From positions 1,860,001-1,924,000 of the forward strand of contig NZ_AP024525.1 of the NCBI RefSeq assembly GCF_020886775.1: a stretch of 64,000 bases of DNA, read 5' to 3'. Positions 1 through 8,432 of this stretch are shown in pieces. The notes under the pieces are model-generated. The model did no database searches. It had not been told where the DNA came from and worked only from the letters and a program-made list of their open reading frames with translations. Within the stretch, counting starts at the first letter, position 1. Every line of letters begins with the position of its first letter. The position numbers and the translations under genes are program-made. Source of the DNA: Sinomonas cyclohexanicum (GTDB lineage Bacteria > Actinomycetota > Actinomycetes > Actinomycetales > Micrococcaceae).

Positions 1-1
1 T

Positions 2-3000
2 CCGAGCCTGACGCGCCGACTCATCGCGCTGGGGTCAGCAGACCCGGTGCGGGCGGAGCGGTTCCTCGCGGCGAGAGAACTCGAGGGCCTCGAGATGGAG
101 GCGCTCCTCGAGGGCCTGGCCTCCGCCCCCGACCCGGACGGGGCCCTCCTGGCTCTCGTCCGGCTCATTGAGCGCACGCCCGTGGCCCGTGCCCTCGTGG
201 AGGCAGGCCCCGGACGGAGCGAACCGATGTTCAGGCTCCTCGGCGCCTCGGAGGCACTCGGCGAGTTCCTGATCCGCCACCCCGAGCACTCCGACGTCTT
301 CAATCAGCCGGTCTCACCTGAGCCGGTGGGCGCCGACCCCGGAGCGCTCCGGGAGTCTCTTCTGCGGTCCGTCGGTGCCGACCCGGGCTCCGCCCGGCCC
401 GTCGCGGCAGCGACCGGCCCCGAGGCCTATGCGGCCCTGCGCATCGCATACCGCCGGCACCTGTGCGAGCTCGCGCTGCGGGACCTCGGCTCGGCATCCC
501 CGACGGACTTCCTCCCCACCGCTGCCGCGGAACTCTCGGATCTGGCCGGGGCAGCCCTCGAGGCGGGCCTGGCCGTGTCCCGCGCCGAGGCGGAGGCGAG
601 CTTCGGGCGCGAGGACGTCGCCGCCGTCGCCCTCGCCGTGATCGGGATGGGCAAGTGCGGCGCCCGCGAGCTCAATTACATCTCGGACGTGGACGTCGTC
701 TACGTCATCGAGGCCGACGGCGCGACAGGTGCGGCACAGCACAGCACGCCGGGGCATGGCGAGCCGGCGCGCAGCACGGGCCCGATCGACCCGGCCCGGG
801 CGGTCCAGATCGGCACGATGCTCGCCACGGGCATGGCACGCGCGGTGTGGTCGACCGGCCGGGAGCCCGCGCTGTGGCAGGTCGACGCGAATCTGCGGCC
901 CGAGGGGCGCGAGGGGCCGCTCGTGCGCACCCTCGAGTCACACCTCGCGTACTACGAGCGCTGGGCCCAAAGCTGGGAGTTCCAGGCGCTGCTCAAGGCC
1001 CGCTGCATCGCAGGAGACCGCGGCCTCGGCGAACGTTACGAGGCTGCCGTCGGCCCGCTCGTCTGGGCCTCGGCCGGCCGTGAAGGCTTCGTGGAATCGG
1101 TCCAGGCGATGCGCCGGAGGGTGACCGACAACATCCCCGCCGCCGAGGCGGATCGCCAGATCAAGCTCGGCGCCGGCGGCCTGCGCGACGTCGAGTTCAC
1201 GGTCCAGCTCCTCCAGCTGGTCCACGGGCGCAGTGACGAGTCACTGCGCGTGCGGGACACGACCTCGGCCATCGCCGCGCTCGCGGCGGGCGGATACATC
1301 GGCCGGACGGCGGCGGGGGAGTTCGACTCGTCCTACCGCTACCTGCGCCTGCTCGAGCACCGGCTGCAGCTGTCCAAGCTCCGGCGCACGCACCTCATGC
1401 CCACGTCCGAGGACGCCCTCAGGGCGCTCGCCCGGGCCGCCCAGGGAGTGCTCGAGACGGGCCGTGCATCCCCGGAACAGCTCCTGGACACGTGGCAGCG
1501 CACCAAGCGGCGCGTGCGCGAACTGCATGAGCAGATCTTCTACCGGCCGCTGCTGAATACGGTGGCCCACCTGAGTCCGGCGGAGGCCAGGCTGACCCCG
1601 GAGGCCGCCCAGGCGCGGCTCGCGGCCCTCGGATATCGCGACCCCCAGGGCGCGATGCGGCACATCGAGGCCCTCACGGCGGGCGTGAGCCGGCGGGCGG
1701 CGCTCCAGCGGCAGCTGCTGCCCGTGCTGCTCGGCTGGATCGCCGAGGGGGCCGATCCTGACGGCGGCCTGCTCGCCTTCCGCCGCGTGAGCGAGGCGCT
1801 CGGCACAACGCACTGGTACCTCGGACTCCTGCGGGACTCCTCGGCCGCGGCCGAGCGGCTCTCCCATGTCCTGGCCGACTCCCGCCTCATCGCGGACCTC
1901 CTCGAGGTCTCGCCCGAGTCGGTGAAGTGGCTCGGGAGCGACGACGACCTTGTCCCCCTGTCCCTGGAAGCGCAGTGGCAGGAGATCCAGTCCAAGCTCT
2001 CGCGGCACGAGGAACCGTCCGCGGCCATGCGGCTCGTGCGGCTGATCCGGCGGCGCGAGATCCTCCGCATCGCCCTCGCGGACAGCTCGGGCGTCCTCGA
2101 CACGGAGTCGGTGGGCCGCGCGCTCTCTGACGCGGACCAAGCCGCGGTCCTGGGCGCGCTGCGCGTCGCCGAAGGGGAGGCCGAGGCGGCCGACGGCGCG
2201 CTGCTCACCCACGTCCTCGTGGTCGCGATGGGGCGCCAAGGCGGGCGTGAGATCGGCTATGGCTCGGACGCCGACGTCATCTACGTACACCGCGCGCTTC
2301 CGGGGGCCGACCCGGGGGCCGCGCAGCGCCAGGCCCTCTCCATCGTCGGGAGCCTGTCCGCACTGCTCACCCAGCCGCTCAAGCCGCCAGTCCTCGCGGA
2401 ACGGGTGCTGTCCCTCGACGCGGACCTGCGCCCCGAGGGCAAGAACGGGCCGCTCGTGCGCTCGATCGACTCCTTCGCCGAGTACTACCGCCGGTGGGCG
2501 CTCGTCTGGGAGGCCCAGGCCCTCCTGCGGGCACGCCCCATGGCGGGCGACGACGCGCTGGCGGCCGACTTCATCGCACTTGTCGACACGGTGCGGTACC
2601 CGGAGGAGCTGAGCGCGGAGGCCGTGCGGGAGATCCGGCGCATCAAGGCCCGGGTCGAGGCCGAGCGGCTGCCACGCGGAGCGGACCCGTCCCGCCACGT
2701 CAAGCTGGGCAGAGGCGGGCTCAGCGACGTGGAATGGCTGGTCCAACTGCTGCAGCTCCAGCACGCTGCCCGGCACCCCGAGCTGCGCACGACCGGCACG
2801 CTGGAGGCGCTCTCGGCCGCGACGGACCTTGGCCTGATCCCGCCGCACGAGTCGGAGCTCCTCGCGGAGGCATGGCGCCTCGCGAGCCGCATCCGCAGCG
2901 CCAACGTCGCATGGAGCGGCCGCGCCTCGGACCTCGTGCCGACGTCGCGGCGGGACCTCGAGGCGGTCGCCCGGTGGTGCGGCTACGCCCCAGACCGGGC

Positions 3001-3085
3001 GACGGCGTTCGAGCAGCACTACCTCAACGTGACCCGCCGCGCGCGGCATGTTTTCGAGCGGCGCTTCTACGGCGTCGGGGAGTGA
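2..3085 (+). CDS. glnE: Bifunctional glutamine synthetase adenylyltransferase/deadenylase GlnE (5' end cut by window)
   Basis: GlnE adds and removes AMP on a tyrosine of glutamine synthetase according to nitrogen status. The reading frame is open from base 2, and the residues before the first possible start (SLTRRLIAL, then FLAARELEGL) resemble a GlnE N-terminus, so the gene begins just outside the window. About 1027 residues are visible. Both nucleotidyltransferase modules are present: GMGKCGARELNY followed by SDVDVVYV near residues 214-235 (deadenylylase half) and AMGRQGGREIGY followed by SDADVIYV near 742-760 (adenylylase half). It lies next to its substrate gene glnA, a common actinobacterial arrangement. 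The stop is TGA at 3083. The family call is secure; only the exact start is unknown. Confidence 0.96.
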   Translation, partial: PSLTRRLIALGSADPVRAERFLAARELEGLEMEALLEGLASAPDPDGALLALVRLIERTPVARALVEAGPGRSEPMFRLLGASEALGEFLIRHPEHSDVFNQPVSPEPVGADPGALRESLLRSVGADPGSARPVAAATGPEAYAALRIAYRRHLCELALRDLGSASPTDFLPTAAAELSDLAGAALEAGLAVSRAEAEASFGREDVAAVALAVIGMGKCGARELNYISDVDVVYVIEADGATGAAQHSTPGHGEPARSTGPIDPARAVQIGTMLATGMARAVWSTGREPALWQVDANLRPEGREGPLVRTLESHLAYYERWAQSWEFQALLKARCIAGDRGLGERYEAAVGPLVWASAGREGFVESVQAMRRRVTDNIPAAEADRQIKLGAGGLRDVEFTVQLLQLVHGRSDESLRVRDTTSAIAALAAGGYIGRTAAGEFDSSYRYLRLLEHRLQLSKLRRTHLMPTSEDALRALARAAQGVLETGRASPEQLLDTWQRTKRRVRELHEQIFYRPLLNTVAHLSPAEARLTPEAAQARLAALGYRDPQGAMRHIEALTAGVSRRAALQRQLLPVLLGWIAEGADPDGGLLAFRRVSEALGTTHWYLGLLRDSSAAAERLSHVLADSRLIADLLEVSPESVKWLGSDDDLVPLSLEAQWQEIQSKLSRHEEPSAAMRLVRLIRRREILRIALADSSGVLDTESVGRALSDADQAAVLGALRVAEGEAEAADGALLTHVLVVAMGRQGGREIGYGSDADVIYVHRALPGADPGAAQRQALSIVGSLSALLTQPLKPPVLAERVLSLDADLRPEGKNGPLVRSIDSFAEYYRRWALVWEAQALLRARPMAGDDALAADFIALVDTVRYPEELSAEAVREIRRIKARVEAERLPRGADPSRHVKLGRGGLSDVEWLVQLLQLQHAARHPELRTTGTLEALSAATDLGLIPPHESELLAEAWRLASRIRSANVAWSGRASDLVPTSRRDLEAVARWCGYAPDRATAFEQHYLNVTRRARHVFERRFYGVGE

Positions 3086-3106
3086 TCGGCGAGAAAGGAC
3101 GACTCC

Positions 3107-3433
3107 ATGCACGATCTGGTGAATGTCGCGGCCGCGGCCGCGGAGGAGCTCGAGAGGGCGCGCAAGAGCCCCCATGGGCGCAGCGCCCGGGCCCTGCTGC
3201 GGGACGGGCTGCTCCGCCACACGCTCCTGGCGATCCTGGACGGACAGGTGCTCGGGGACCATGCAAAGCCGGCCGCCGCGACCCTGCACGTCCTGGCCGG
3301 GACGTTCGTGGTGCGCTCGGAGACGGCAGAGGTCAGGCTCACCGCGGGACAAGTGGGTGTCCTGCCCGGCCCACGGCATGACGTGACGGCAGAGGGCGAC
3401 TCGACGGGGATCCTCACGACCGTCGCGGGGTAG
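3107..3433 (+). CDS. Small cupin-fold protein
   Basis: A 108-residue protein. The C-terminal half (about residues 52-105) has the strand pattern of a single cupin barrel: LHVLAGTFVVRSE, then LTAGQVGVLPGPRHDV. The usual metal-binding histidines are mostly missing; one His remains near the end, so a catalytic role cannot be assumed. The N-terminal half is helical (AAAAAEELERARKS). A clear ribosome site (GAAAGGA) lies 7 nt before the ATG. It starts 21 nt after glnE, so the two are probably co-transcribed, and a terminator follows. The specific function is unknown. Confidence 0.75.
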   Translation: MHDLVNVAAAAAEELERARKSPHGRSARALLRDGLLRHTLLAILDGQVLGDHAKPAAATLHVLAGTFVVRSETAEVRLTAGQVGVLPGPRHDVTAEGDSTGILTTVAG

Positions 3434-3459
3434 GCGACGGCGCCCCACCACCAGGACAT

Positions 3460-3516
3460 ACGACGGCGCCCCCCGCCTTCCGCTGGCCAGCAGCGGGAGC
3501 CGAGGGGCGCCGTCGT
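3460..3516. terminator. Bidirectional terminator between the cupin gene and glnA
   Basis: Thirteen-base perfect inverted repeat: ACGACGGCGCCCC at 3460-3472 pairs with GGGGCGCCGTCGT at 3504-3516. It lies between convergent genes. Another copy of the left arm (GACGGCGCCCC) occurs at 3436-3446. Confidence 0.7.
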
Positions 3517-3523
3517 GCGCGGA

Positions 3524-4982
3524 TCAGCAGCCGAAGTAGAGCTCGAACTCGTACGGGTTCGGGCGCAGCGAGAGCGGCATGATCTCCTTCTCGCGCTTGT
3601 ACGCGACCCAGGTGTCGATGAGGTCCTGCGTGAAGACGCCGCCGGCCTGGAGGAACTCGTTGTCCGCCTCGAGGGCCTCAAGCGCCTCCTCGAGCGAGCC
3701 CGGGGCCTTGGGGATGTCGCGGGCCTCCTCGACGGGGAGCTCGTAGAGGTCCTTGTCGATCGGGGCCGGCGGCTCGATGCGGTTGCGGATGCCGTCGATC
3801 CCGGCCATGAGCTGGGCGGCGAACGCGAGGTACGGGTTGGACGAGGGATCCGGCGCGCGGAACTCGATGCGCTTCGCCTTCGGGTTGGAACCCGTGATCG
3901 GGATGCGGATGCCGGCGGAGCGGTTGCCCTGCGAGTACACCATGTTGACAGGGGCCTCGAAGCCCTTGACGAGGCGCTTGTAGGAGTTCACGGTCGGGTT
4001 CGTGAAGGCGAGCACCGCGGAGGCGTGCTTGAGCAGGCCGCCAATGTACCAGCGGGCGAGGTCGGAGAGGTTGGCGTAGCCCTTCTCGTCGTAGAAGAGC
4101 GGCTCGCCGCCGTTCCAGAGCGACTGGTGGCAGTGCATGCCCGAGCCGTTGTCGCCGAAGATCGGCTTCGGCATGAACGTCACTGCCTTGCCCCACTCGA
4201 GGGCCGTGTTCTTGATGATGTACTTGAACTTCTGCAGGTCGTCCGCGGCGCGCACGAGGGTCGAGAACCTGTAGTTGATCTCGGCCTGGCCGGCGGCGCC
4301 GACCTCATGGTGCGAGCGCTCGACCTCGAGGCCCGCGGCGTCGAGCGCGAGGCACATGGCGTCGCGCAGGTCGGCCTGGTGGTCCACCGGCGCCACCGGG
4401 AAGTAGCCGCCCTTGAACGGGTCTTGTTCCGAGGTTGCCGCCTCTTCCTCGCGCCGGAGTTCCACGGTGCCTCGATCGAGTCGACCTTGTAGAAGGAACC
4501 CGAGGCCCTCGCGGGGAGGCCGACGGTCGAGAGGAACCCTGCGGGGAGGACTCGAACTGGACGTTGTCGAAGACGAAGAACTCGGCCTCGGGGGCAAAGA
4601 ACGCGGTGTCCGCGATGCCGGTTGAGGCGAGGTAGGCCTCGGCGCGCTCGGCCACGCCGCGCGGGTCGCGGTGGTAGGGCTCGCCCGTGCGCGGGTTGAC
4701 GATCGAGAAGTTCAGCGCGAGCGTCTTCTCGACACGGAACGGGTCCACGAAGGCGGTCGTGACGTCCGGGATGAGCTGCATGTCCGACTCGGCGATGCCC
4801 TGGAAGCCGCGGATCGAGGAGCCGTCGAAGAGCTGGCCATTGTCGAAGAAGTCCTCGTCGACGGTCTTGGCCGGGATGTTGAAGTGCTGCTGGACGCCCG
4901 GCAGGTCGGTGAAGCGGATATCGACGAACTTGACGTCTTCATCCTTGATGTACTTGAGGACTTCGTCCGCAGACTTGAACAT
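3524..4982 (-). pseudogene. glnA: Type I glutamine synthetase, disrupted by a cluster of indels (possible sequence error)
   Basis: Makes glutamine from glutamate, ammonia and ATP. The N-terminal part ([12 protein letters not shown] to the FESSPQGS strand, 4982 to about 4530) and the C-terminal part ([16 protein letters not shown] to YEFELYFGC, about 4425 to 3524) are highly conserved GlnA, but they lie in different frames. Between them a 38-nt stretch is inserted, flanked by two GGTTCC copies, and four single bases are missing from short G/C runs (about 4390-4460). Undoing these five changes gives exactly 474 residues, a normal type I length. The adenylylation motif DLYELP, the target of GlnE, is intact. 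Upstream are a ribosome site (AGGAGT) and a GlnR-like box. Either the gene is truly broken or this stretch was misread. Confidence 0.9.
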
Positions 4983-5113
4983 CTGTACTCCTAACGCGGG
5001 TGGACAGAGGCGGGCCGTAGGCACACGCAGGCTCTGCATTGGTCAGCGGCGAAACGCCTCGCTGCAACTGCGTCCACACTACGAGGAAGGGATTTCCCGT
5101 CCGTGTCGGCATT

Positions 5114-5129
5114 GTTTCAGCGAAGTTAC
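5114..5129 (-). promoter_or_regulatory. Putative GlnR box upstream of glnA
   Basis: Read on the minus strand the site is GTAAC-TTCGCT-GAAAC, which fits the actinobacterial GlnR consensus gTnAc-N6-GaAAc. It lies about 130 bp before the glnA start. The match is seen directly; binding is inferred. Confidence 0.6.
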
Positions 5130-5240
5130 GCGGGCCCTTGCCGTGTAAACGCTAGCGGCAGCCGGGGCAGGAGGCCAGCACCTGATCGGAGGCCCCGCAT
5201 CTGGTGGAATGCCCGTGCCCTTTGGAATGCCCATGACTCC

Positions 5241-5246
5241 TAGAAT
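5241..5246 (+). promoter_or_regulatory. -10 box TAGAAT of a probable leaderless promoter
   Basis: TAGAAT lies exactly 6 nt before the GTG start of the RDD gene, leaving no room for a ribosome site. Two TGGAATGCCC copies (5203-5212 and 5223-5232) lie just upstream. Confidence 0.5.
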
Positions 5247-5252
5247 GGACGG

Positions 5253-5687
5253 GTGATCGAGCGCAAAGACATCGGATCCTGGATCAGCGGCCCCCAGCTC
5301 GAAGAGGGCGACTATCCGGGCAGGCGCCTCGGCATGCCGCGCTCCGGGCCGGGCTCGGTGGGGCGGCCGGGCCGTCGCGTGCTGGCCCTGTGCATCGACT
5401 GGGCCGCCTCCTACGCCGTCGCCGCAGCGTTCTTCGGCGGGAGCCAGATGTCCATCCTGCTCGTGTTCGCGGTCGAGCAGATCCTCCTCGTGGGGCTGGT
5501 GGGATTCGGGCTCGGGCACCGCATCGCGGGGCTCAAGGTGCGTCGCCTCGATGGCGGGCCGGTGGGGATCCCCCGTGCAGCCCTCCGCACCCTCCTGCTG
5601 TGCCTCGTCATCCCCGCCGTGGTCTTCGACCTCGACCAGCGCGGCCTGCATGACAAGGCGGCCGGTACCGTCGTCACCCGCCTCTGA
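5253..5687 (+). CDS. RDD-family membrane protein
   Basis: A 144-residue integral membrane protein of the RDD family. The first conserved block, RRVLALCIDWAASYAV (about residues 42-57), contains the R...D pair that names the family. Membrane segments are predicted at roughly 42-60, 66-88 and 112-130. The later RDLDQRG-like motif appears as FDLDQRGLHDKAAGTVV near the C-terminus, as in typical members. The GTG start is chosen because a -10 box lies 6 nt upstream. It is divergent from glnA and followed by a strong hairpin, so it is probably monocistronic. RDD proteins are of uncertain function, possibly transport. Confidence 0.85.
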   Translation: MIERKDIGSWISGPQLEEGDYPGRRLGMPRSGPGSVGRPGRRVLALCIDWAASYAVAAAFFGGSQMSILLVFAVEQILLVGLVGFGLGHRIAGLKVRRLDGGPVGIPRAALRTLLLCLVIPAVVFDLDQRGLHDKAAGTVVTRL

Positions 5688-5730
5688 GTACGGCGAGTCT
5701 GGCTGGCGCCGGAACGCGCCCGCCGACGCG

Positions 5731-5765
5731 GAAGGGCCCCGGCGGCAGCGCTGCCGGGGCCCTTC
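5731..5765. terminator. Bidirectional terminator
   Basis: GAAGGGCCCCGGC (5731-5743) pairs perfectly with GCCGGGGCCCTTC (5753-5765), between the convergent RDD and DUF4191 genes. Confidence 0.75.
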
Positions 5766-5824
5766 CCGTGGTCGCGTGCCTGTTCGGCCTGCGGGATCGG
5801 TGTGTGGTTCGCGCCGGCGGGGGG

Positions 5825-6541
5825 TCAGCGCCCGCGCATCGCCCGGCGGTCGGGCCGCATCCGCGAGGGGTCGATGCCCTTGGGGATCGGGAGCCGCGTT
5901 CCGAGCGATCCGATGCGCTTGTTCACGGCGGCGACCTCGACCTTGGTGAGCTCGGGCTTGAGCTTGTTCATGGCCTTCGCGACATTGCGGAGGGGCGTCT
6001 GGCCCTCATCGCGGCCGGTCTCGATCACATGGATCGGGACGTTCGGGAGGATGCGGGCGAGTCGCTTGCGCTCGCCGTCGACGAGCGGGCGGACCCGGGC
6101 GCTCGGCCCTTCGGAGACGAGCACGACACCGGGGCGGCCGATGGCGCGGAACACGACATCCTGCGTGCGGGGGTTGACGGCGACGGGCTGCTCCTCGACG
6201 ATCCAGCCGCGGCGGAGCGAGTTGAGGGCGGCGCCGGCGGCACCGGGCTGGCCTTCGATCTGGGCGTAGGCAGCGCGTTCGGCACGGCGGCTCAGGATGA
6301 AGACGGCACCGAGGATGCCGAGCAGGATGCCGATGATCAGACCGGTGATCCAGTTGTCCAGGAGGAAGCCGATCAGCAGGCTCACGGCCGTGACCCCGAG
6401 GAACACCAGCAGCATGAGCCACACGGCGTTGGGATCGGCCTTCCGGGTCATCTGGAAGACCTGGAGGAACTGCTGGAAGCCGTTGGGCTTCTTAGCCTTC
6501 TTCGGAGCGCTGTCCGAGGGGGTGTTGGTGCTCTTCGCCAT
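5825..6541 (-). CDS. DUF4191 membrane protein
   Basis: A 238-residue protein matching the actinobacterial DUF4191 family, usually found directly downstream of lipA as here. The N-terminus is lysine-rich (KKAKKPNGFQQFL). Two adjacent membrane helices follow at about residues 40-62 and 65-84, and then a soluble basic domain (GWIVEEQPVAVNPRT, RPGVVLVSEGPS). On the minus strand a TAGAAT box lies 9 nt before the ATG, suggesting a near-leaderless transcript. Function unknown. The position beside lipA is conserved in related genomes as I recall them, but no direct role in lipoate metabolism is shown. Confidence 0.85.
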   Translation of the reverse strand: MAKSTNTPSDSAPKKAKKPNGFQQFLQVFQMTRKADPNAVWLMLLVFLGVTAVSLLIGFLLDNWITGLIIGILLGILGAVFILSRRAERAAYAQIEGQPGAAGAALNSLRRGWIVEEQPVAVNPRTQDVVFRAIGRPGVVLVSEGPSARVRPLVDGERKRLARILPNVPIHVIETGRDEGQTPLRNVAKAMNKLKPELTKVEVAAVNKRIGSLGTRLPIPKGIDPSRMRPDRRAMRGR

Positions 6542-6639
6542 AGTGACTCAATTCTAGGCCACCACAGCGCCAGGCAGGACGCCCGGTGACGGGCGCCCTG
6601 CCTCAGCGGTGTTCTCGCGGACGACGGCGCGCGGCCGGC

Positions 6640-7650
6640 TCACGCGTGCCGGGCGGCTACCAGTGTGGCGGCTTCCTGGCGGGTGGTGCCGGAGGACTCG
6701 ATGTGTGCGAGCTGGGGCGGGATCTCCCAGCCCTTCTTGCGCATCGCGGTGGCCCAGAGGCGCCCGGCGCGGTAGGAGGAGCGCACGAGCGGGCCGCTCA
6801 TGACGCCGAGGAAGCCGATCTCCTCTGCCTCCTGGGACAGCTCGACGAACTCCTCGGGCTTGACCCAGCGTTCGACGGGGTGGTGCCGCTCGGACGGGCG
6901 CAGGTACTGGGTGATGGTGATGAGGTCGCAGCCGGCCTCGTGCAGGTCGCGCAGGGCCTGGGAGACCTCCTCGCGGGTCTCGCCCATGCCCAGGATCAGG
7001 TTCGACTTGGTGACCATGCCCTGGTCGCGTCCCTGGGTGATGACGTCGAGGGAGCGCTCGTAGCGGAACGCGGGGCGGATGCTCTTGAAGATGCGCGGGA
7101 CGGTCTCGACGTTGTGCGCGAAGACCTCGGGCTTGGCCTCGCAGATCGCGGTGATGTGCTCGGGCTTGCCGGAGAAGTCGGGGATGAGGATCTCGACGCC
7201 GGTGCCGGGGTTGAGCTCGTGGATCTTGCGGACGGTCTCGGCATAGAGCCAGACGCCCTCGTCTTCGAGGTCGTCGCGGGCCACGCCGGTCACGGTCGCG
7301 TAGCGCAGGGCCATGGACTGCACGGAGCGGGCGACCTTGGTGGGCTCGAAGCGGTCCAGCGGGGAGGGCTTGCCGGTGTCGATCTGGCAGAAGTCGCAGC
7401 GCCGGGTGCATTCGGAGCCGCCGATGAGGAACGTGGCCTCCTTGTCCTCCCAGCACTCGAAGATGTTGGGGCAGCCGGCCTCCTCGCAGACGGTGTGGAG
7501 CCCCTCCTTCTTCACCTGGTTCTTGAGCTGGATGAACTCGGGGCCCATCTGGACCTTGGCCTTGATCCACTCGGGCTTGCGCTCCACCGGGGTCTGGGAG
7601 TTGCGCTGCTCGATGCGCAGGAGGCGGCGGCCTTCGGGCGCGAGGGTCAT
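6640..7650 (-). CDS. lipA: Lipoyl synthase LipA
   Basis: Radical-SAM enzyme that inserts two sulfurs into the octanoyl chain on lipoyl domains. The 336-residue protein has both iron-sulfur sets: the auxiliary cluster C55, C60, C66 ([12 protein letters not shown]) and the SAM cluster C81, C85, C88 (CTRRCDFC). The C-terminal RSSY motif (VRSSYRAG) that ligates the auxiliary cluster is present. The ATG at 7650 is chosen over longer in-frame possibilities because it overlaps the lipB stop (ATGA) and matches the family N-terminus. It is translationally coupled to lipB. Its products are probably the E2 lipoyl domains encoded at 15.2-17 kb. Confidence 0.97.
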   Translation of the reverse strand: MTLAPEGRRLLRIEQRNSQTPVERKPEWIKAKVQMGPEFIQLKNQVKKEGLHTVCEEAGCPNIFECWEDKEATFLIGGSECTRRCDFCQIDTGKPSPLDRFEPTKVARSVQSMALRYATVTGVARDDLEDEGVWLYAETVRKIHELNPGTGVEILIPDFSGKPEHITAICEAKPEVFAHNVETVPRIFKSIRPAFRYERSLDVITQGRDQGMVTKSNLILGMGETREEVSQALRDLHEAGCDLITITQYLRPSERHHPVERWVKPEEFVELSQEAEEIGFLGVMSGPLVRSSYRAGRLWATAMRKKGWEIPPQLAHIESSGTTRQEAATLVAARHA

Positions 7651-8315
7651 GCGTGGGCTCCTTCGGTCTGGGCGACGAACTCGCCCGCGCGGCGGGACAG
7701 CTCCTCGGTGATGCGATCGACGATGTCGGCGGGGGTGACCAGGCGGCCGCACTCAGCCGAGATCGTGGTGGTGCCGGCGTCGGTGATGCCGCACGCGATG
7801 ATCTGGCTGTACGGCTCGAGGCTGTTGCTGGCGTTGATCGCGAACCCGTGGCCGGTGACGCCCTCGTGGACGCTGATGCCGATGGCCGCGATCTTGCGGT
7901 CCCCGCCTCGCTCGTCGGCGCGGACCCACACGCCGGAGCGCCCGTCGACGTGCTCGGCCTTGATCCCGTACTCGGAGATGACGGTGATCATGACGTCCTC
8001 GAGGAGCTCGACGTACGCGCGGATGGCGCGGGGCTCGGCGAGCCGGACGATCGGATAGCCCACGAGCTGGCCCGGGCCGTGCCAGGTGAGCTTGCCGCCG
8101 CGGTCGACGGGGACCACCGGGGTGCCGTCGAGCGGACGCTCGTGGTCCTCGGTGCGCTTGCCGGCCGTGTAGACCGGGGAGTGCTCGAGGAGGAGGACGG
8201 TGCTGGGGGCGGTTCCCGCCGCCACGTCGTCGTGGAGCTCGCGCTGGGCGGCCAGACCGTCGGAGTACTCGACGTAGTCAGGCGCGAGTCCCAGCCGGGT
8301 GAACGCAAGAGTCAT
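7647..8315 (-). CDS. lipB: Lipoyl(octanoyl) transferase LipB
   Basis: Transfers octanoyl groups from acyl carrier protein to apo-lipoyl domains, supplying the LipA substrate. The 222-residue protein has the [12 protein letters not shown] motif (72-83), the catalytic lysine K141 (DRKIAAIG) and the nucleophile C175 ([10 protein letters not shown]). The start at 8315 follows a TAAGCT -10 box by 7 nt, so it is probably leaderless. The stop overlaps the lipA start by 4 nt. A longer open frame continues upstream on this strand but runs antisense to the kinase gene and is not believable as coding. Confidence 0.97.
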   Translation of the reverse strand: MTLAFTRLGLAPDYVEYSDGLAAQRELHDDVAAGTAPSTVLLLEHSPVYTAGKRTEDHERPLDGTPVVPVDRGGKLTWHGPGQLVGYPIVRLAEPRAIRAYVELLEDVMITVISEYGIKAEHVDGRSGVWVRADERGGDRKIAAIGISVHEGVTGHGFAINASNSLEPYSQIIACGITDAGTTTISAECGRLVTPADIVDRITEELSRRAGEFVAQTEGAHA

Positions 8316-8322
8316 GCCGACA

Positions 8323-8328
8323 AGCTTA
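8323..8328 (-). promoter_or_regulatory. -10 box of the lipB-lipA operon
   Basis: TAAGCT on the minus strand lies 7 nt before the lipB ATG. No ribosome site is visible, so a leaderless transcript is likely. Confidence 0.4.
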
Positions 8329-8420
8329 GTCCTCGGCCCCAAGGCAGCCCGAAGAGTGTGATGAGGGTCGCATCGGCCCGGGCCTGTGGATAACTTCTGC
8401 GGCCGCGCGGCGATCTGCGG

Positions 8421-8426
8421 TAGACA
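8421..8426 (+). promoter_or_regulatory. -10-like box of the protein-kinase gene
   Basis: TAGACA is followed by T and lies 6 nt before the ATG at 8433, the same spacing as several other genes in this window. Confidence 0.35.
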
Positions 8427-8432
8427 TGAGCC

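Noticed and set aside
1241-3451. A 736-residue open frame on the minus strand opposite glnE
   Set aside because: It is the GC-rich shadow of a conserved gene: low-complexity Arg/Pro/Gly composition, no family resemblance, no ribosome site.
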